Shown in pieces: positions 21,482 through 31,975 of a DNA stretch of 64,000 bases. The notes beneath the pieces are model-generated. The model was not told where the DNA came from. It saw only the letters and a list, made by a program, of their open reading frames with translations, and did no database searches. This DNA comes from Acanthosepion esculentum (taxonomy: Eukaryota; Mollusca; Cephalopoda; Sepiida; Sepiidae), in NCBI GenBank assembly GCA_964036315.1, contig OZ038480.1, positions 11,189,703 to 11,253,702 on the forward strand, read 5' to 3'. The position numbers were made by a program, and so were the translations under genes. Positions within the stretch are counted from its first letter, which is position 1. Each line of letters begins with the position of its first letter.

Positions 21482-21892
21482 TGTTAGGATTTTTTTGTGT
21501 ACGTTGTGTCTAGTGAGCCAACCAAAATGAGCTGACTCATTTTATAGTTCGCCAATAGAAGGTTAACCAATCAGAAGACTTAAAATATTCAATCCGACGT
21601 GTATAAAGGTGGCCATTTTGTTTTCTCTACGAATATCCACTGCCAACCTCTGATATCGATGACCAGAATTAGAAGAACTACTGAACTACGCTCTGCTACT
21701 TTCTCCGAATATATTCACTGCCAACCTCTGATATGGAAGACCTTAAGAATTACTGAACAGCTGCTACTAGATATTGGTGTTGTTTCATTGAACAAATTAC
21801 TTACTACGTTGGATTCTACATTCAGACTATGGTGAACATGTATAATACAAGTAACCTACCTTATAATCTTATGGAAATAGATGGTACTATAA
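21482..21892 (+). mobile_element. insertion inside LINE-A, possibly a solo LTR
   Basis: It begins TGTTAGGATTTTTTTGTGTA and contains a TATA box (GTATAAAGG, 21601-21609) and a ~79-bp internal tandem duplication (CCACTGCCAACCTCTGATAT near 21638 and TTCACTGCCAACCTCTGATA near 21716). CAAGT occurs at 21477-21481 and 21848-21852, a possible 5-bp target duplication, but the implied 3' end (TATAATA) is not the usual CA, and ~80 bp of LINE-A is also missing. Classification tentative. Confidence 0.4.
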
Positions 21893-22012
21893 AGAAGTGA
21901 GGGGTTGTAAAAAGACAAACATTACTAAGAGATACAAAAGGTAGGAAGTTGTGGACAGCCATGGATATCCATGTCATGAAAGGACACAGCATTTAGAAAA
22001 GGACTAATAATT
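21893..22012 (+). pseudogene. LINE-A fragment, right part
   Basis: AAAAAGACAAACATTACTAA, GAGATACAAAAGGTAGGAAG, GTGGACAGCCATGGATATCC correspond to the 3' end of LINE-A at 9590-9680. Confidence 0.75.
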
Positions 22013-22664
22013 AAGACCATTTAACAATTGAATGTTCAATTAAAAGTGAGAAAAAATAACAATTTTGTTATTGTAATATGCAAATAATATTTTTATGATC
22101 TAGAAAAGATACCTAACTGTACCAAAAGACGAAAAATTAGTTTTGATTGGATTTTTTAAAATTGGAAAATGTTTCCTTACAAAATTAATTTATATTTTTG
22201 TAAGAATTTTTGTAAGTCAAAATCTAGAACTTGAATCTTTAACCATTGGACTTTTGTAAAACAAATGGTAATTTATTTTTCTTTTTTTTTTAATTTTCTT
22301 TTTTCTTGTGAAAGATTGTTGCTTTGTAAAATTAGTCAAATATAAATTTTGTAGTTTGGAAACAATACATTTTGTTTAAAAGGATGTTATCTGAAAATAA
22401 TTGTTATCAATAGTCGTATTTTATGTGAAACACCAAAAAGGCCGATACTAATAATATAATAATTTTAATTCTGTCAGTCATTATATTTTTTAACTTTAAC
22501 AAAACCCACAATGTAAAAAACAGGTTATTAATAATATTATTAATCATTACAGTAAATAGTAAGATTGTCACTTATGATAATAGTGTTATTCTGTTATGTA
22601 AAACATATCAGTATTACATATTGATTAATGACAACAGTTTTTCTCATAAGAGACATAATGGCAA
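22013..22664. other. AT-rich non-coding stretch
   Basis: No feature seen; includes T-rich runs near 22280. Confidence 0.45.
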
Positions 22665-22885
22665 TCATCCAAGTTTGGGAGGTATGGATGGCCTAATGGT
22701 TAAAAACATGGAGATTAAAATGGGTAAACTGAATTCAAACTCCATATGGGGCAGTTTGCATTCATTCTGTACTAAAGCCCTTTGGGAAAGGCATGAATCT
22801 ACTTCTCCTTCCAGCTATAAGTAAATAGTTGGACAGTTGGTGACCTTTAACCTTGGAGGGCAGTTCAACTTTGTCATTTGACTAT
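22665..22885 (+). mobile_element. diverged tRNA-derived SINE (S1-like)
   Basis: Head GGTATGGATGGCCTAATGGT TAAAAACATGGAG followed by AATTCAAACTCC (A- and B-box-like) and the S1 body segments TTTGGGAAAGGCATGAATCT, CTTCTCCTTCCAGCTATAAG, AAATAGTTGGACAG. Confidence 0.65.
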
Positions 22886-23189
22886 CATCATGGTCTTCTA
22901 GAAATATATTAGCTAGTGAAGCTATATCAGCATCACTAGGTCTTGTGAACCAACTTGCCAAAAAAGTCTCCAGGAATAAACAACAAAATTGCAAGGTTTA
23001 CAGTTGCAAATGATAGTCTACATACTCATTTAAACCCATTTTGACCATACCATGAATTGTTATAAATGTAACAATTCATATGCCACAACCGAATCAATGT
23101 CACAGGACTAGTACCAAAAGTTTTAATAGTATTTAACCTTCCATATTTGTGAAAATTATAATATTTAAAATCATCATTATCGTCTTATT

Positions 23190-23245
23190 GCTATAATAAT
23201 AATAATGATAATAATAATAATAATAATAGTAATAATAATATCAAT
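23190..23245. repeat. (AAT)n microsatellite
   Basis: Short imperfect AAT run. Confidence 0.9.
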
Positions 23246-23404
23246 TGGATATTTCAAAAGAGAACCCAAGAGAATTGCAGATGAGAAGTTATAGTCATGG
23301 TTGTGAAGAGGACATTTAAAGAGAGAAATATTAGATGATTGCCATTATTTCTCTTATGATATCTATTGTCATGAATAAATATATAATTCTGACATATTTA
23401 TCAA

Positions 23405-23600
23405 CAAAATGTCAAATAGCCAGCCTTGGTTCATGTTAGAATGTGCTAAAGTCACACCTCATTATTGTAGAGTAGGACTTCACTACAATTATGACAAATG
23501 GACGGCTCCTACTTATGATATGGCAAGTAGCGACATTAGAGAGATTTCAGGAGTAGTTCATTTACTCAAGTTTTTTCAGTTCTATGTATGAATATTTAAT
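23405..23600 (+). other. unrecognised 60-codon frame
   Basis: MSNSQPWFMLECAKVTPHYC and onward; non-repetitive but with no recognised motif, no flanking splice signals I trust, and no copy in the window. Could be chance. Confidence 0.12.
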
Positions 23601-23677
23601 AAACCTCTTCTTTGTTTTCCCTACCTAGTCTTCTGTTCCTTCGATACTCTCTCTAACTACGACCTTCCTAATTTTTG

Positions 23678-24546
23678 TGATGTACGGTAGCTGTTAAATG
23701 ATTAAGTATAACCCAAGACTTCAATGTTAAGATAAAACAGTATTTAATTACAACAGCAAATAAATACTTAACAAGAGCAAAGAATAAAAAGTCAACCAAA
23801 GATAATTAACCATTTCAGTGAATAACTTGTTAGTAGCGCGGCTCGGCTTAACGTCCGGTTAATCCTAAATCAAAACCCGAATCATTGGTGCAGAATAATT
23901 CACACTAATTCGACCGGATATTTCCACTCAATAGTCACTCAATAATCACTGCAGTCAGTAGCCTGACACCGTTATTTATACGCCTGGTGGAAAACATATA
24001 TTCATAAGTCCAGAGTGTCACGCTTGAACCTCGGTGTCGGTCGTTACTCATTTTCTTCAGATATGACAATGTTTTTTTTTTCTTTTATTAAATTGGTTAA
24101 TTAAAACAAATTCCATGGCAAAACCGAATTAGAAAAATAAGCCGTGAAAAAGCAATTTTTGAGAATGTACACCACTATCTTCTTAAGTGACATACGGTGA
24201 CCGTTAATAATTAAGTATAATTCAAGACTTCAGTGTTAAGATAAAACAGTATTTATTTACAACAGCAATTAAATACTTAACAAGAACAAAGAAGTAAAAG
24301 TCAACCAAAAATAATTAACCATTTCAGTGGATACCTTGTTATTAGCACGGCTTGGCTTAATGTCCAGTAAATCCTAAGTCAAAACCCAAATCATCGATGC
24401 ACAGTAATTCACACTAATTCGACTGGATAGTTCCACTTAATAGTCACTCAATAATCACTGCAGTCAGTAACCTGACACCACAATTTATACACCTGACGGA
24501 AAATATATATTTATAAGTCCAGAGTGTCGGTGTCGGTAGTTACTCC
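23678..24546 (+). mobile_element. paired direct repeats resembling a miniature LTR element (TRIM-like)
   Basis: Copy 1 (23678-24050) and copy 2 (24188-24546) are direct repeats of about 360-370 bp, alignable throughout: CAAGACTTCAATGTTAAGAT / CAAGACTTCAGTGTTAAGAT, CACTAATTCGACCGGATA / CACTAATTCGACTGGATA, AATAATCACTGCAGTCAGTA in both. Each starts TGAYRTACGGT and ends GTTACTC(A/C). Only ~137 bp lies between. TTTTG precedes copy 1 and TATTG follows copy 2, a possible mutated 5-bp target duplication. Copies differ by roughly a tenth, so insertion is not recent; a simple tandem duplication is an alternative. Confidence 0.5.
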
Positions 24547-24559
24547 TATTGTTCTTTCA

Positions 24560-24985
24560 TGATACTAATTCATGGTTATTTTGAAGAAAGACATTACAAC
24601 GCACAATGCAAACACTACTACCATCTCTATCAGTATACAGTGATTCCCAAACTTTTTGGGTTGCCAATCCCAAATCACAACCCTAATTTCTCCCAAATGT
24701 ATAGTCAACCTTTGATTAGATTTTCTTGGTGATAGTATTTCATGTTTAATGAGTATCTTCATATCCCCCATAATCATTGTTAGATAAATGGGATACACTG
24801 TAAAATGAAAGCAATATACACTTCAGGCACAATGTGCATGTGTGGTATGATTCAGATGTGCCACTTTCTGGCTGCCCATTATTTTTCTCACCACCCAATT
24901 GGATCTTTCCATCTCTCTCATGTGTGTGTGTGTGGGGGGGGGGCGGCAGGATCACCCACTGATATAGTAGGACACTTGCTGCATT
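24560..24985. other. non-coding stretch with GT/G-run
   Basis: Contains TGTGTGTGTGTG followed by ten G (about 24924-24945). No gene seen. Confidence 0.5.
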
Positions 24986-24989
24986 CATA

Positions 24990-25375
24990 ATTGCTTGCAA
25001 TCATTGCAAGAGAGTTCTAGAAAATGCAGAAAGTAGCTATGCATGGTCAGTCCAAGCCATCATTGAAAGAATACTTGGTTCCTGCTAGTTCTGGCAAATC
25101 TCAAACAAAATTCTCAATGCCTACTGTCGTAAATGACATTGAGGTTATCCCATTTTCATGAGATAACGCAAAGCTCTTTGCAATGAACTTTACCTCTACC
25201 ACCATATATGACAACGGACACCACATAACTGACCTCTTCCCCCTTCACAGAGCACAAACTTTGGAATGCTTCTATCATGGTATGACAAGATTTCAGACTC
25301 ATCAAAAGCCTCAACTCTAAGAGGGCTACTGGATAGGAAAAACATCCTGGTAGTTGTTTAACCACTGTGTGGAGG
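24990..25375 (+). pseudogene. LINE middle fragment (linker between endonuclease and reverse transcriptase)
   Basis: Frames read LENAESSYAWSVQAIIERIL, then FWQISNKILNAYCRK, then DNAKLFAMNFTSTTIYDNGH with HITDLFPLHRAQTL. The FWxISNxxLN block and the KAxLFAxNFxxNSTLDDxGH-like block are typical of the linker upstream of RT in Jockey/CR1-type LINEs (recognised from general knowledge). Frames shift several times. The degenerate minisatellite begins directly after it. Confidence 0.6.
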
Positions 25376-25389
25376 AGAAACCAGGCAAA

Positions 25390-27495
25390 AATATCACTAA
25401 AGTCCTGCCAGAGGATCATCCAATCCAACCTAGACAATCATACAATCCAGGCAAGAGGAGCATCCAATCTAGACCAGGAGAGAATCATCCAAACCAGCCC
25501 AGAGTATCATCCAGCCAAGAGGATCATCTAATTCAATCCAGGGCCAGAAGCTCACCCAGTCCAGGCTAGAGATTCATCTAATCCAGATTAGAAATATTAC
25601 CCAATCCAGAGCAGATCTCATAGTCAAGGTCAGAAGATCACCTAATCCATTCCTGAGGATCACACAATCGAGACAAAAAGATCATTCAATCCAATTGACA
25701 GGATCATCTATTCCAGGCCAGAAGATCACACAACCCAGGGCAGAGGATCATCTAATCCAAGTAAAAAGATCACACAATCCAACTTAGTGGAATAACCAAA
25801 CCAGACCAGAAGATCATACAATGCAAGCCAGCAAATCATCCAATCCAGACCAGAAGATCCCAGTGTCAATTCCAGAAGATCACCCAGTCCAAGCAAGAGG
25901 ATCTACCAAACCCTGACCAGAGGATCATCTAATTCAGACCAGAAAATCATCCAATCTAACCCAGAGGATCCCTTAATCCAGGCCAGAAGCTCACCCAGTC
26001 TTGCCAGAAGATCACCCAGGCCAGGCCAGAAGTTCATCCAATCCAAGCAATAAGAATATACAATACAGACCAGAAGATCATTCAATGCAGCCCAGAAGAT
26101 CACATAATCCATCCCAAATGATCACAAAATTGAGACTAGAAGATCATCCATTCCAAACCAGAGGATCAGTCAATCCAGCTGGCAGGTCCAATCTGATCCA
26201 GACCAGAAGATCACCTAACCTATGACAGAGGCTCATCCAATCCAAGCAACAAAATCACTCAATGCAGCCCAGAGGATTATTCAATCCAGACTAGAAGATT
26301 CAATAGTCAATTCCAGAAGATCAGCCAGTCCAGGTGATTGAATGATCACCCAACTCAGGCCAAAGGATAATCCAATCCAGAATAGAAGATCATTCAATTC
26401 AACTCAGAGGATTATTCACTACAGGCCAGAAGCTTAGCCAGTCCCACCAGAAGATATAAGGCTAGAGGTTCATCCAATCCAGACAAGAAGATCATTCACT
26501 CCAAGCTAGAAGATCACCCAATCCAGGATGATCCAATCAAGGCCAGAGGATCATCCAAACTAGACTAGAAGATCATCCAATCCAACCCAGAGGTTCATAC
26601 AATCCTGTCCAGAAGTTCCTTCAATACAGGCTAGATGATTACCCATTGCAGGCCAGATCGTCCATTCTAAGCCAGAAGATTACCCAATCAAGGCTAGAGA
26701 TTCATCCAATCCAGACCAGAAGATCACCTAATCCAGAAGAGAAGATCCTAAAATAAAGGCCAGAAGATCACCCAATCCAACACAGAGGATAATCCAATCT
26801 AGAACATGATAGCATCCAATGCAGGCCAGAGAATCATCCAATCCAGATCAGAAGATCATCCAGTTCTGCCAGAAGATCAACCAGTCCAGGCAATAAGATT
26901 ATCCAATCGAAAACAGAAGATCATGAAATCCAGGGCAGAGGATCATGCAGTCATGGGCAGAAGATCCACTAATCCAGACCAGAAGATCATCCAATCCAAC
27001 ACAGAGGATAATCCAATCTAGAACATGATATCATCCAATGCAGGCCAGAGAATCATCCAATCCAGACCAGAAGATCATCCAATCCAGGTAAGAAGAACAT
27101 ACAATCAAGGCCAGAAGATCCATGAGAACAAACCAGAAGATAATCCAGTACAGGTCTGATAATTCAATCCAGGTGAGAAGCTCATCTAGTCCTGCCAGAA
27201 GATCATCTAATCCAGGAAAGACCATCATTCAGTTCAGACCAGATCACCCATTCCAGGGCTGAGGATAATCCAAGCCAAGCCAGAAGATCACTCAATCCAA
27301 CCTAGATCATCCAATCTGGATCAGAAGATAATCTAATCCAGGCCAGAGTATTATCAAACCAAACCAGAAGATCCCATAGTCAATTCCTGAAGATCAACCA
27401 GTAGAGACAAGAAGAATACATAACCCAGGCCAGGGGATAATCCAATCTGGGCCAGAAGATCACCTAAGCCAGATTACCCAGTTAAGGCCAGAAGA
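25390..27495 (+). repeat. degenerate ~21-bp minisatellite
   Basis: About 2.1 kb of imperfect repeats of the type CCAGAAGATCATCCAATCCA, with frequent AGAGGATCA, CACCCAATCC and CATAGTCAATTCC variants; roughly 100 units. Larger blocks also recur: TTCCAGAAGATCA(C/G)CCAGTCCA appears near 25875 and 26313, and AATCTAGAACATGATA near 26800 and 27015. Short open frames over it (EDHPIQPR-like) are interrupted and not conserved in phase. Confidence 0.9.
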
Positions 27496-27604
27496 TTAGT
27501 CTTGTAAACAAGAAGAAAATTTGTCTCTTTCCTTTGCCTATAGAATAAAATTGAAAGAAAGGAAAAACCTGAAAAATTTTTGAATTTTCTCAGTGAACAG
27601 AAAA

Positions 27605-27985
27605 AATTTGGAACATAAACATGACAGTTATATCCATCATTGTTTGCATGCTTCAAGCAGTCCCAAGGAACACTACGAAGGGGATGAAAGCACCTGAAAT
27701 ACATGGTAGACTCAACACCATCCAGGCAACAACTCACCATGCCACATCCATAGAGTTGAATCATTCACATTTCCTCAGTATTCTTTGTCAGGAGGAAGTT
27801 CTACTTGGACAGCTTTTTCCTAAGAACAGGGACTTGGTTGAACAAACTCCTGTGTTGTGTTTACGTCCCTGAAAACTACAATCTCAACTTCTTCAAGTTA
27901 AGGGTCAACCACTCCTTATCGTCATAATCTTACTTCTTATATTCAATAAACCTCTACCACTAGTGGCTCTTGAGCCTTATATTGG
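27605..27985 (+). pseudogene. LINE-D 3' fragment
   Basis: Scraps LNHSHFLSILCQEEVLLGQL and NRDLVEQTPVLC align with the C-terminal block of the copies at 29640-29830 and 38730-38870; the 3' end carries AGTGGCTCTTGAGCCTTATA TTGG, matching the 3' tails at 29862 and 38960. Frames broken. Confidence 0.65.
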
Positions 27986-28169
27986 CTGAACCTTAGTATT
28001 CAGAAAGAAATTATTAACATCAGCTAGAGTGTTGCAGGATTGAGAAAACTTGCTGTTACTTAATCTCCATTAAAAACCACTAATTGCATAATCTTACCTG
28101 TGTACAAATTACAGATAGAGTATATCTGTAAAAGGATAATATTAATAAAGTTATTTATAACTAGTTTAA

Positions 28170-29240
28170 AAGTTGGAAATAAATTTGGGAATAATCAAAA
28201 ATTAATTGCAAAATCCAGTTAAAGTCACTCATGAAATAAAAATAATTGTTTGAACGGAGAGTAAGGACCTACATACATCAAATTGTCTTTAAATTTAGTT
28301 GCAGCAGAGGAATTATCATTGGATTTTTAAAAGGTAAGTTTAAATATTAATGCAATACTTAAATGCAGCAATCAATTTTGAATTCTTCTTTAGCTTATTG
28401 TTGCTTATTGTTTCTACTCCCCCCTCCTATTGTGATGAAGGCATAATCAAAAGCCCTCTGCAGGAGCTAGTGTAAATGCTGCCTGATAGGGCAACTTTTA
28501 CGATAGTTTATAATAATATTAAACTAAGCTAAAAGTAAACTCTGTTTTCCAGCAGTTCCCTCAGAGAGGCCCCTTGACTTTAACATTCTGGGCCGGATCC
28601 GGACCTGCAATCCTGAAATTTGTGATTCCCAAGTTTTCATTACTGTGATTATTTTTGAAATCCACCATCTTGGCTTCTACTGATAAAATCAATTAAAGGG
28701 ACACAACTCTCTAAATTTCAATAGCTCATGTTCAAATGAAAAATGACTGTTCTCAAATTACAGTGTTTCAAAATAAAATTGTCCATGTTTTCAGCTTTAC
28801 TCCTAGAGGTTGTAGCCCAACATATCATACAATTTTGGAATCAGGCTGACTTTGAGCAAATTAAAAACATTCTGTGCTGGATCTGGATCTGTAATCCTGA
28901 AAATTTTGAATTCCCAAGTTTTCATGACTGTGATTGTTGTCAGTGATTTTTTTGTGATGAATATTTTTGTACAATAATTTTTGTAACTTGGAAATAAATT
29001 TGGGAATGATTGAAATTAATTGCAAAATCCAGCAAAAGTCACTCATGAAATAAAAATAATTGTTTGTATGGAAAGTAAGGACCTACATACATCAAATTGC
29101 CTTTATATTAAGTGACATCTGAAGAATTATCATTGGACATTTAAAAGGTAAGCTTTTAAGATAGTTAATAATAATATTAAACTAAGCTAAAAGTAAACTC
29201 ACACTATTTTCCAAGAGTTCCTTCAGAGTTCATTGTGACG
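28170..29240 (+). repeat. local duplication of an unclassified repeat
   Basis: Block 28174-28345 recurs at 28987-29158 (GGAAATAAATTTGGGAAT, AATTGCAAAATCCAG, AAGGACCTACATACATCAAA, both ending AAAAGGTAAG). Block 28590-28650 recurs at 28873-28940 (TCCTGAAA..., ATTCCCAAGTTTTCAT), and 28490-28545 recurs at 29150-29210 (ATAATATTAAACTAAGCTAA, AAGTAAACTC). The order suggests nested duplications of one ~800-bp segment. No protein recognised. Confidence 0.7.
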
Positions 29241-29910
29241 TTAATGCCTACTGGAACTTAACTCAACCCAGACCTGAAGTGGAACTCATACATACAATCC
29301 ATCATTAAAGATGCTGGAAAAATGGTCGGTTGCCTGTACCACTCCAGTAAGCACCTGACTCTTCCTGCTATTCTCTACCTTTACAAGAACCAGATCAAGC
29401 TGAAAATGTAGGACTTCTGTCATATATGAGCAGGAGCTACACAATCTTCCCTTTCCAGACTTGATAGAGTCCAATAGCATCTCTGCTTCCTTGTGAGTGA
29501 TGAACTATTTTCCACCCTGCAAGCCCTTTCCGCATAGACAAAATATTGCAAGCCTGTCACTGCCCTATCTCTATTTCCATGGAAAGTGTTCAGATGAACT
29601 ACATTCTTTCATTTCGTCAGTTCTAGTCCTCACAGCTAAGACCTGCTATGCCACACACATTGTTGCAGACCATCATCATTCCCTTTGTATACCAGTGAAG
29701 AGATGTAAGTCCCACTTAAGCAGCTTCTTCCGACAAGCTGCTTTGTGGAATCAACTCCCACGAGGATGCTTCCCTGATCACTACAATTTTAACCTGTTCA
29801 AGTCTATAGTTAATTGTTATCTTTCTCATATATCCCGATAAACAGTGCCTCTTCCTTTAGCTGGAGTGGCTCTTGGGCCTTGTACAGAGTAATCATGATT
29901 GTAAAAAAAA
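29241..29910 (+). pseudogene. LINE-D fragment, C-terminal region
   Basis: Recognisable order: KWNSYIQSIIKDAGKMVGCL, YHSSKHLTLPAILYLYKNQI, then after stops a 114-codon frame (29497-29841) with FHGKCSDELHSFI and QAALWNQLPRGCFPDHYNFN. The xLWNxLPxxxFPDxYN motif is typical of the C-terminus of Jockey/CR1-type LINE polyproteins. Tail ends with poly-A (about 29901-29910). Several stops and frameshifts; inactive. Confidence 0.8.
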
Positions 29911-30299
29911 AAGATAAATTGAAACACACCAATATATAACATGCCCTTATAATTTGGCCAGGAATATTTAAGAAAAAAAAAACACAGTCCTATTCAAGTG
30001 ACAATTCCTCCATCTTTATATATATTTTAAATCATTTCACTCCAAGCAATGCAATAAAGGCACTAGGATGCAAGGGGGTTACTGCGTATGAGAGAATGTG
30101 AGATAAAAACATTATTAAGGAGAAAGAACAATAAATGTACAGGAATTAAGAAAACAGAAGATAACAATTGACGTTTCATTTACAATTTTGAAGACGAGCA
30201 AGCAAGATGCCACAAGCTAGAAGTGCAGAAGAAACTCTCATCATCAATTTTTAAACAAAAATATATTATTAGATATTGTTGTATTGTGTTAGATATTGT
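29911..30299. other. AT-rich non-coding stretch
   Basis: Nothing recognised. Confidence 0.45.
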
Positions 30300-30304
30300 A
30301 TTAG

Positions 30305-30600
30305 GGAGACACAGTGGAGTAATGTATAGTGGCTCGGATTGAGGAATAGGAAAGCCGAGTTTGAATTCCAGTTGAATCCATTGCATTCACTTACTTACTA
30401 ATACCCTTGGGAAAGGTGTGAATCCTCTTCTTCCCCAACCCCTGCTATGGAAAAATAGCAAAACAGACTCGGATGGCAACTGGTCTACTGAAGAAAGAAT
30501 TGGCAACCTACTGCAGGAAAAAGTCTGCATTGTCAGTCATGTATTGAAAGATACATGATCGCCTAAATGTGTATCAAGTATGGCTCATAACTGACTGACT
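30305..30600 (+). mobile_element. tRNA-derived SINE S1, nearly full length
   Basis: Head CACAGTGGAGTAATGTATAG, GGCTCGGATTGAGG (A-box region) and GAGTTTGAATTCCAG (B-box region), then TTGGGAAAGGTGTGAATCCT, GGCAACTGGTCTACTGAAG, and the tail GTCATGTATTGAAAGATACA. Confidence 0.85.
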
Positions 30601-30666
30601 TTATTGTATTAGATATTATATTAGATATTATTTTATTGGATTGGATATTGTATTAGATATTGTATC
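30600..30666 (+). repeat. TATTAGATATTGT minisatellite, left part
   Basis: Repeats of ATTGTATTAGATATT; split by a solo LTR and continuing at 31007-31090. Confidence 0.85.
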
Positions 30667-31011
30667 TGTTATGGGAACTTACCCATAATAGTAATGGACT
30701 ATCCCGTACACCATAAATACTGCGCCTCAAGAGGAAGCAGGAATGAGAGTCAGTCAGAGTGAGTGAGTGAGTCAGTCACAGACACAGTCGCGTCAGACGA
30801 TTACTGCAAGACATTGGAATAGTGATACTAGTCGAGACAACATAGTTCTCTCTAACCTAACCTGATTGTTATTACTAACACTTCTACTTCTTTTGTACAT
30901 ATTCTGTTTGTAATATGTCTGTGTTATTCCATACCTGTGTTCGAGTTGTTCTTCATTGGTTCCACCTTGGATCATCACCGTGGTACAAGGAACTTGGACC
31001 ATAACAGTATC
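30662..31011 (+). mobile_element. solo LTR, 340 bp, perfect 5-bp target duplication
   Basis: The LTR at 30667-31006 starts TGTTATGGGAACTTACCC and ends CTTGGACCATAACA: an 8-bp perfect terminal inverted repeat (TGTTATGG/CCATAACA). GTATC flanks it on both sides (30662-30666, 31007-31011). It contains CATAAATAC (possible TATA) and an AGTCAGTCAGAGTGAGTGAG leader-like stretch. No internal retroelement sequence follows, so this is a recombined solo LTR. The size, TGTTA...TAACA ends and 5-bp duplication suggest Copia or BEL. Confidence 0.9.
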
Positions 31012-31090
31012 ACATTTTGTTTTATTGTATTAGATATTGTTTTATTGTATTAGATATTGTATTAGATACTATTAGATATTGTTTTTTTTT
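31007..31090 (+). repeat. TATTAGATATTGT minisatellite, right part
   Basis: TTTTATTGTATTAGATATTG repeats resume after the LTR. Confidence 0.85.
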
Positions 31091-31224
31091 ACTGTAAATG
31101 ATAAGGATTCCTATCATCTTATTTTGATATATTTGTAATCATAATTTAATCTTTCATAATAATATAAAATTCAGTCTGGCGTTATCAGGGATGAATATGT
31201 CAAACAGGAGATTTTAATATTTAG

Positions 31225-31640
31225 TAAAACTCATCACAGAAGACGAAAAGACTTGAAGCAACATAAAAGTGTTTCTACAGAAAGATGCTGAGAATACACC
31301 ATGGACGGAACATGTGAGCTACGATGAAGTTTTAGAGAAAATGAAAACAAAAAGAACAGTTACTTTTAACATCAGAAAGAGATAGTTGAATTTTCTAGAG
31401 CACATGATGAGGAAAGAGAGCTTGGAAAACTTGATACTCACAGGACAGATTGAAGGCAAGAGGAATAGAGGAAAAGAATGCATAACCTTCCTGGCAAGCT
31501 TGAGTAAATGGATGACAGAACAAGGTTTAGTGGAGATAACAAAAAAAATTATTAAGAGCTACAGAGGACATGAAATTGTGGAGAGCCATGATCGCCTACA
31601 TCCTGAAGAGGCACGGCACATAGAAGAAGAACTTTGTCTA
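31225..31640 (+). pseudogene. LINE-A fragment
   Basis: In-frame stretch with NFLEHMMRKESLENLILTGQ, IEGKRNRGKECITFLASLSK, WMTEQGLVEITKKIIKSYRG is the clearest LINE-A C-terminus in the window; its frame (31386-31802) stays open for 138 codons because it runs past the LINE end. Upstream ACTTGAAGCAACATAAAAGT and GTTTCTACAGAAAGATGCTG belong to the same copy. Confidence 0.85.
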
Positions 31641-31741
31641 GTACAAGGTTACATGCGTGTGTATCCAATAAGAATTGAATTCACTGCCTGCAAATTTATC
31701 TTACTCCATGGCAAGACATCTAGAATATTAACTAAGAAGGC

Positions 31742-31975
31742 CAGAGTAGAGTTGATTGATTTGTATTTTTTACAGCTTATCAACCCTTTGTCGGTTATTT
31801 AAAGCTGAGACATATTTTAGATTGTAAGATGTTGCTTACAGTAGCCTGTGTTCCCCCATCTAAGTACTGACCGGGCTTCATGCTGCTTAACTTCAGTGCC
31901 TCATTGAGGATCACACTCATTACAGTAGGAATGGTCTGTGAGCTTACTAACCATTACTCCATGATAATGCACTCA
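31742..31975 (-). mobile_element. 5S rRNA-derived SINE with body and tail
   Basis: Read on the minus strand: a tRNA-like or leader segment (GGAGTAATGGTTAGTAAGCT), then 5S-derived sequence (ACTGAAGTTAAGCAGCATGA, GCCCGGTCAGTACTTAGATG, GCTACTGTAAGC), then the tail CAGCTTTAAATAACCGACAA and AAGGGTTGATAAGCTGTAAA. The tail alone is found at 8046 and 20396. A 5S-derived Pol III promoter attached to an unrelated body defines the SINE3 class; the 5S part is too mutated for an rRNA gene. Confidence 0.75.
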
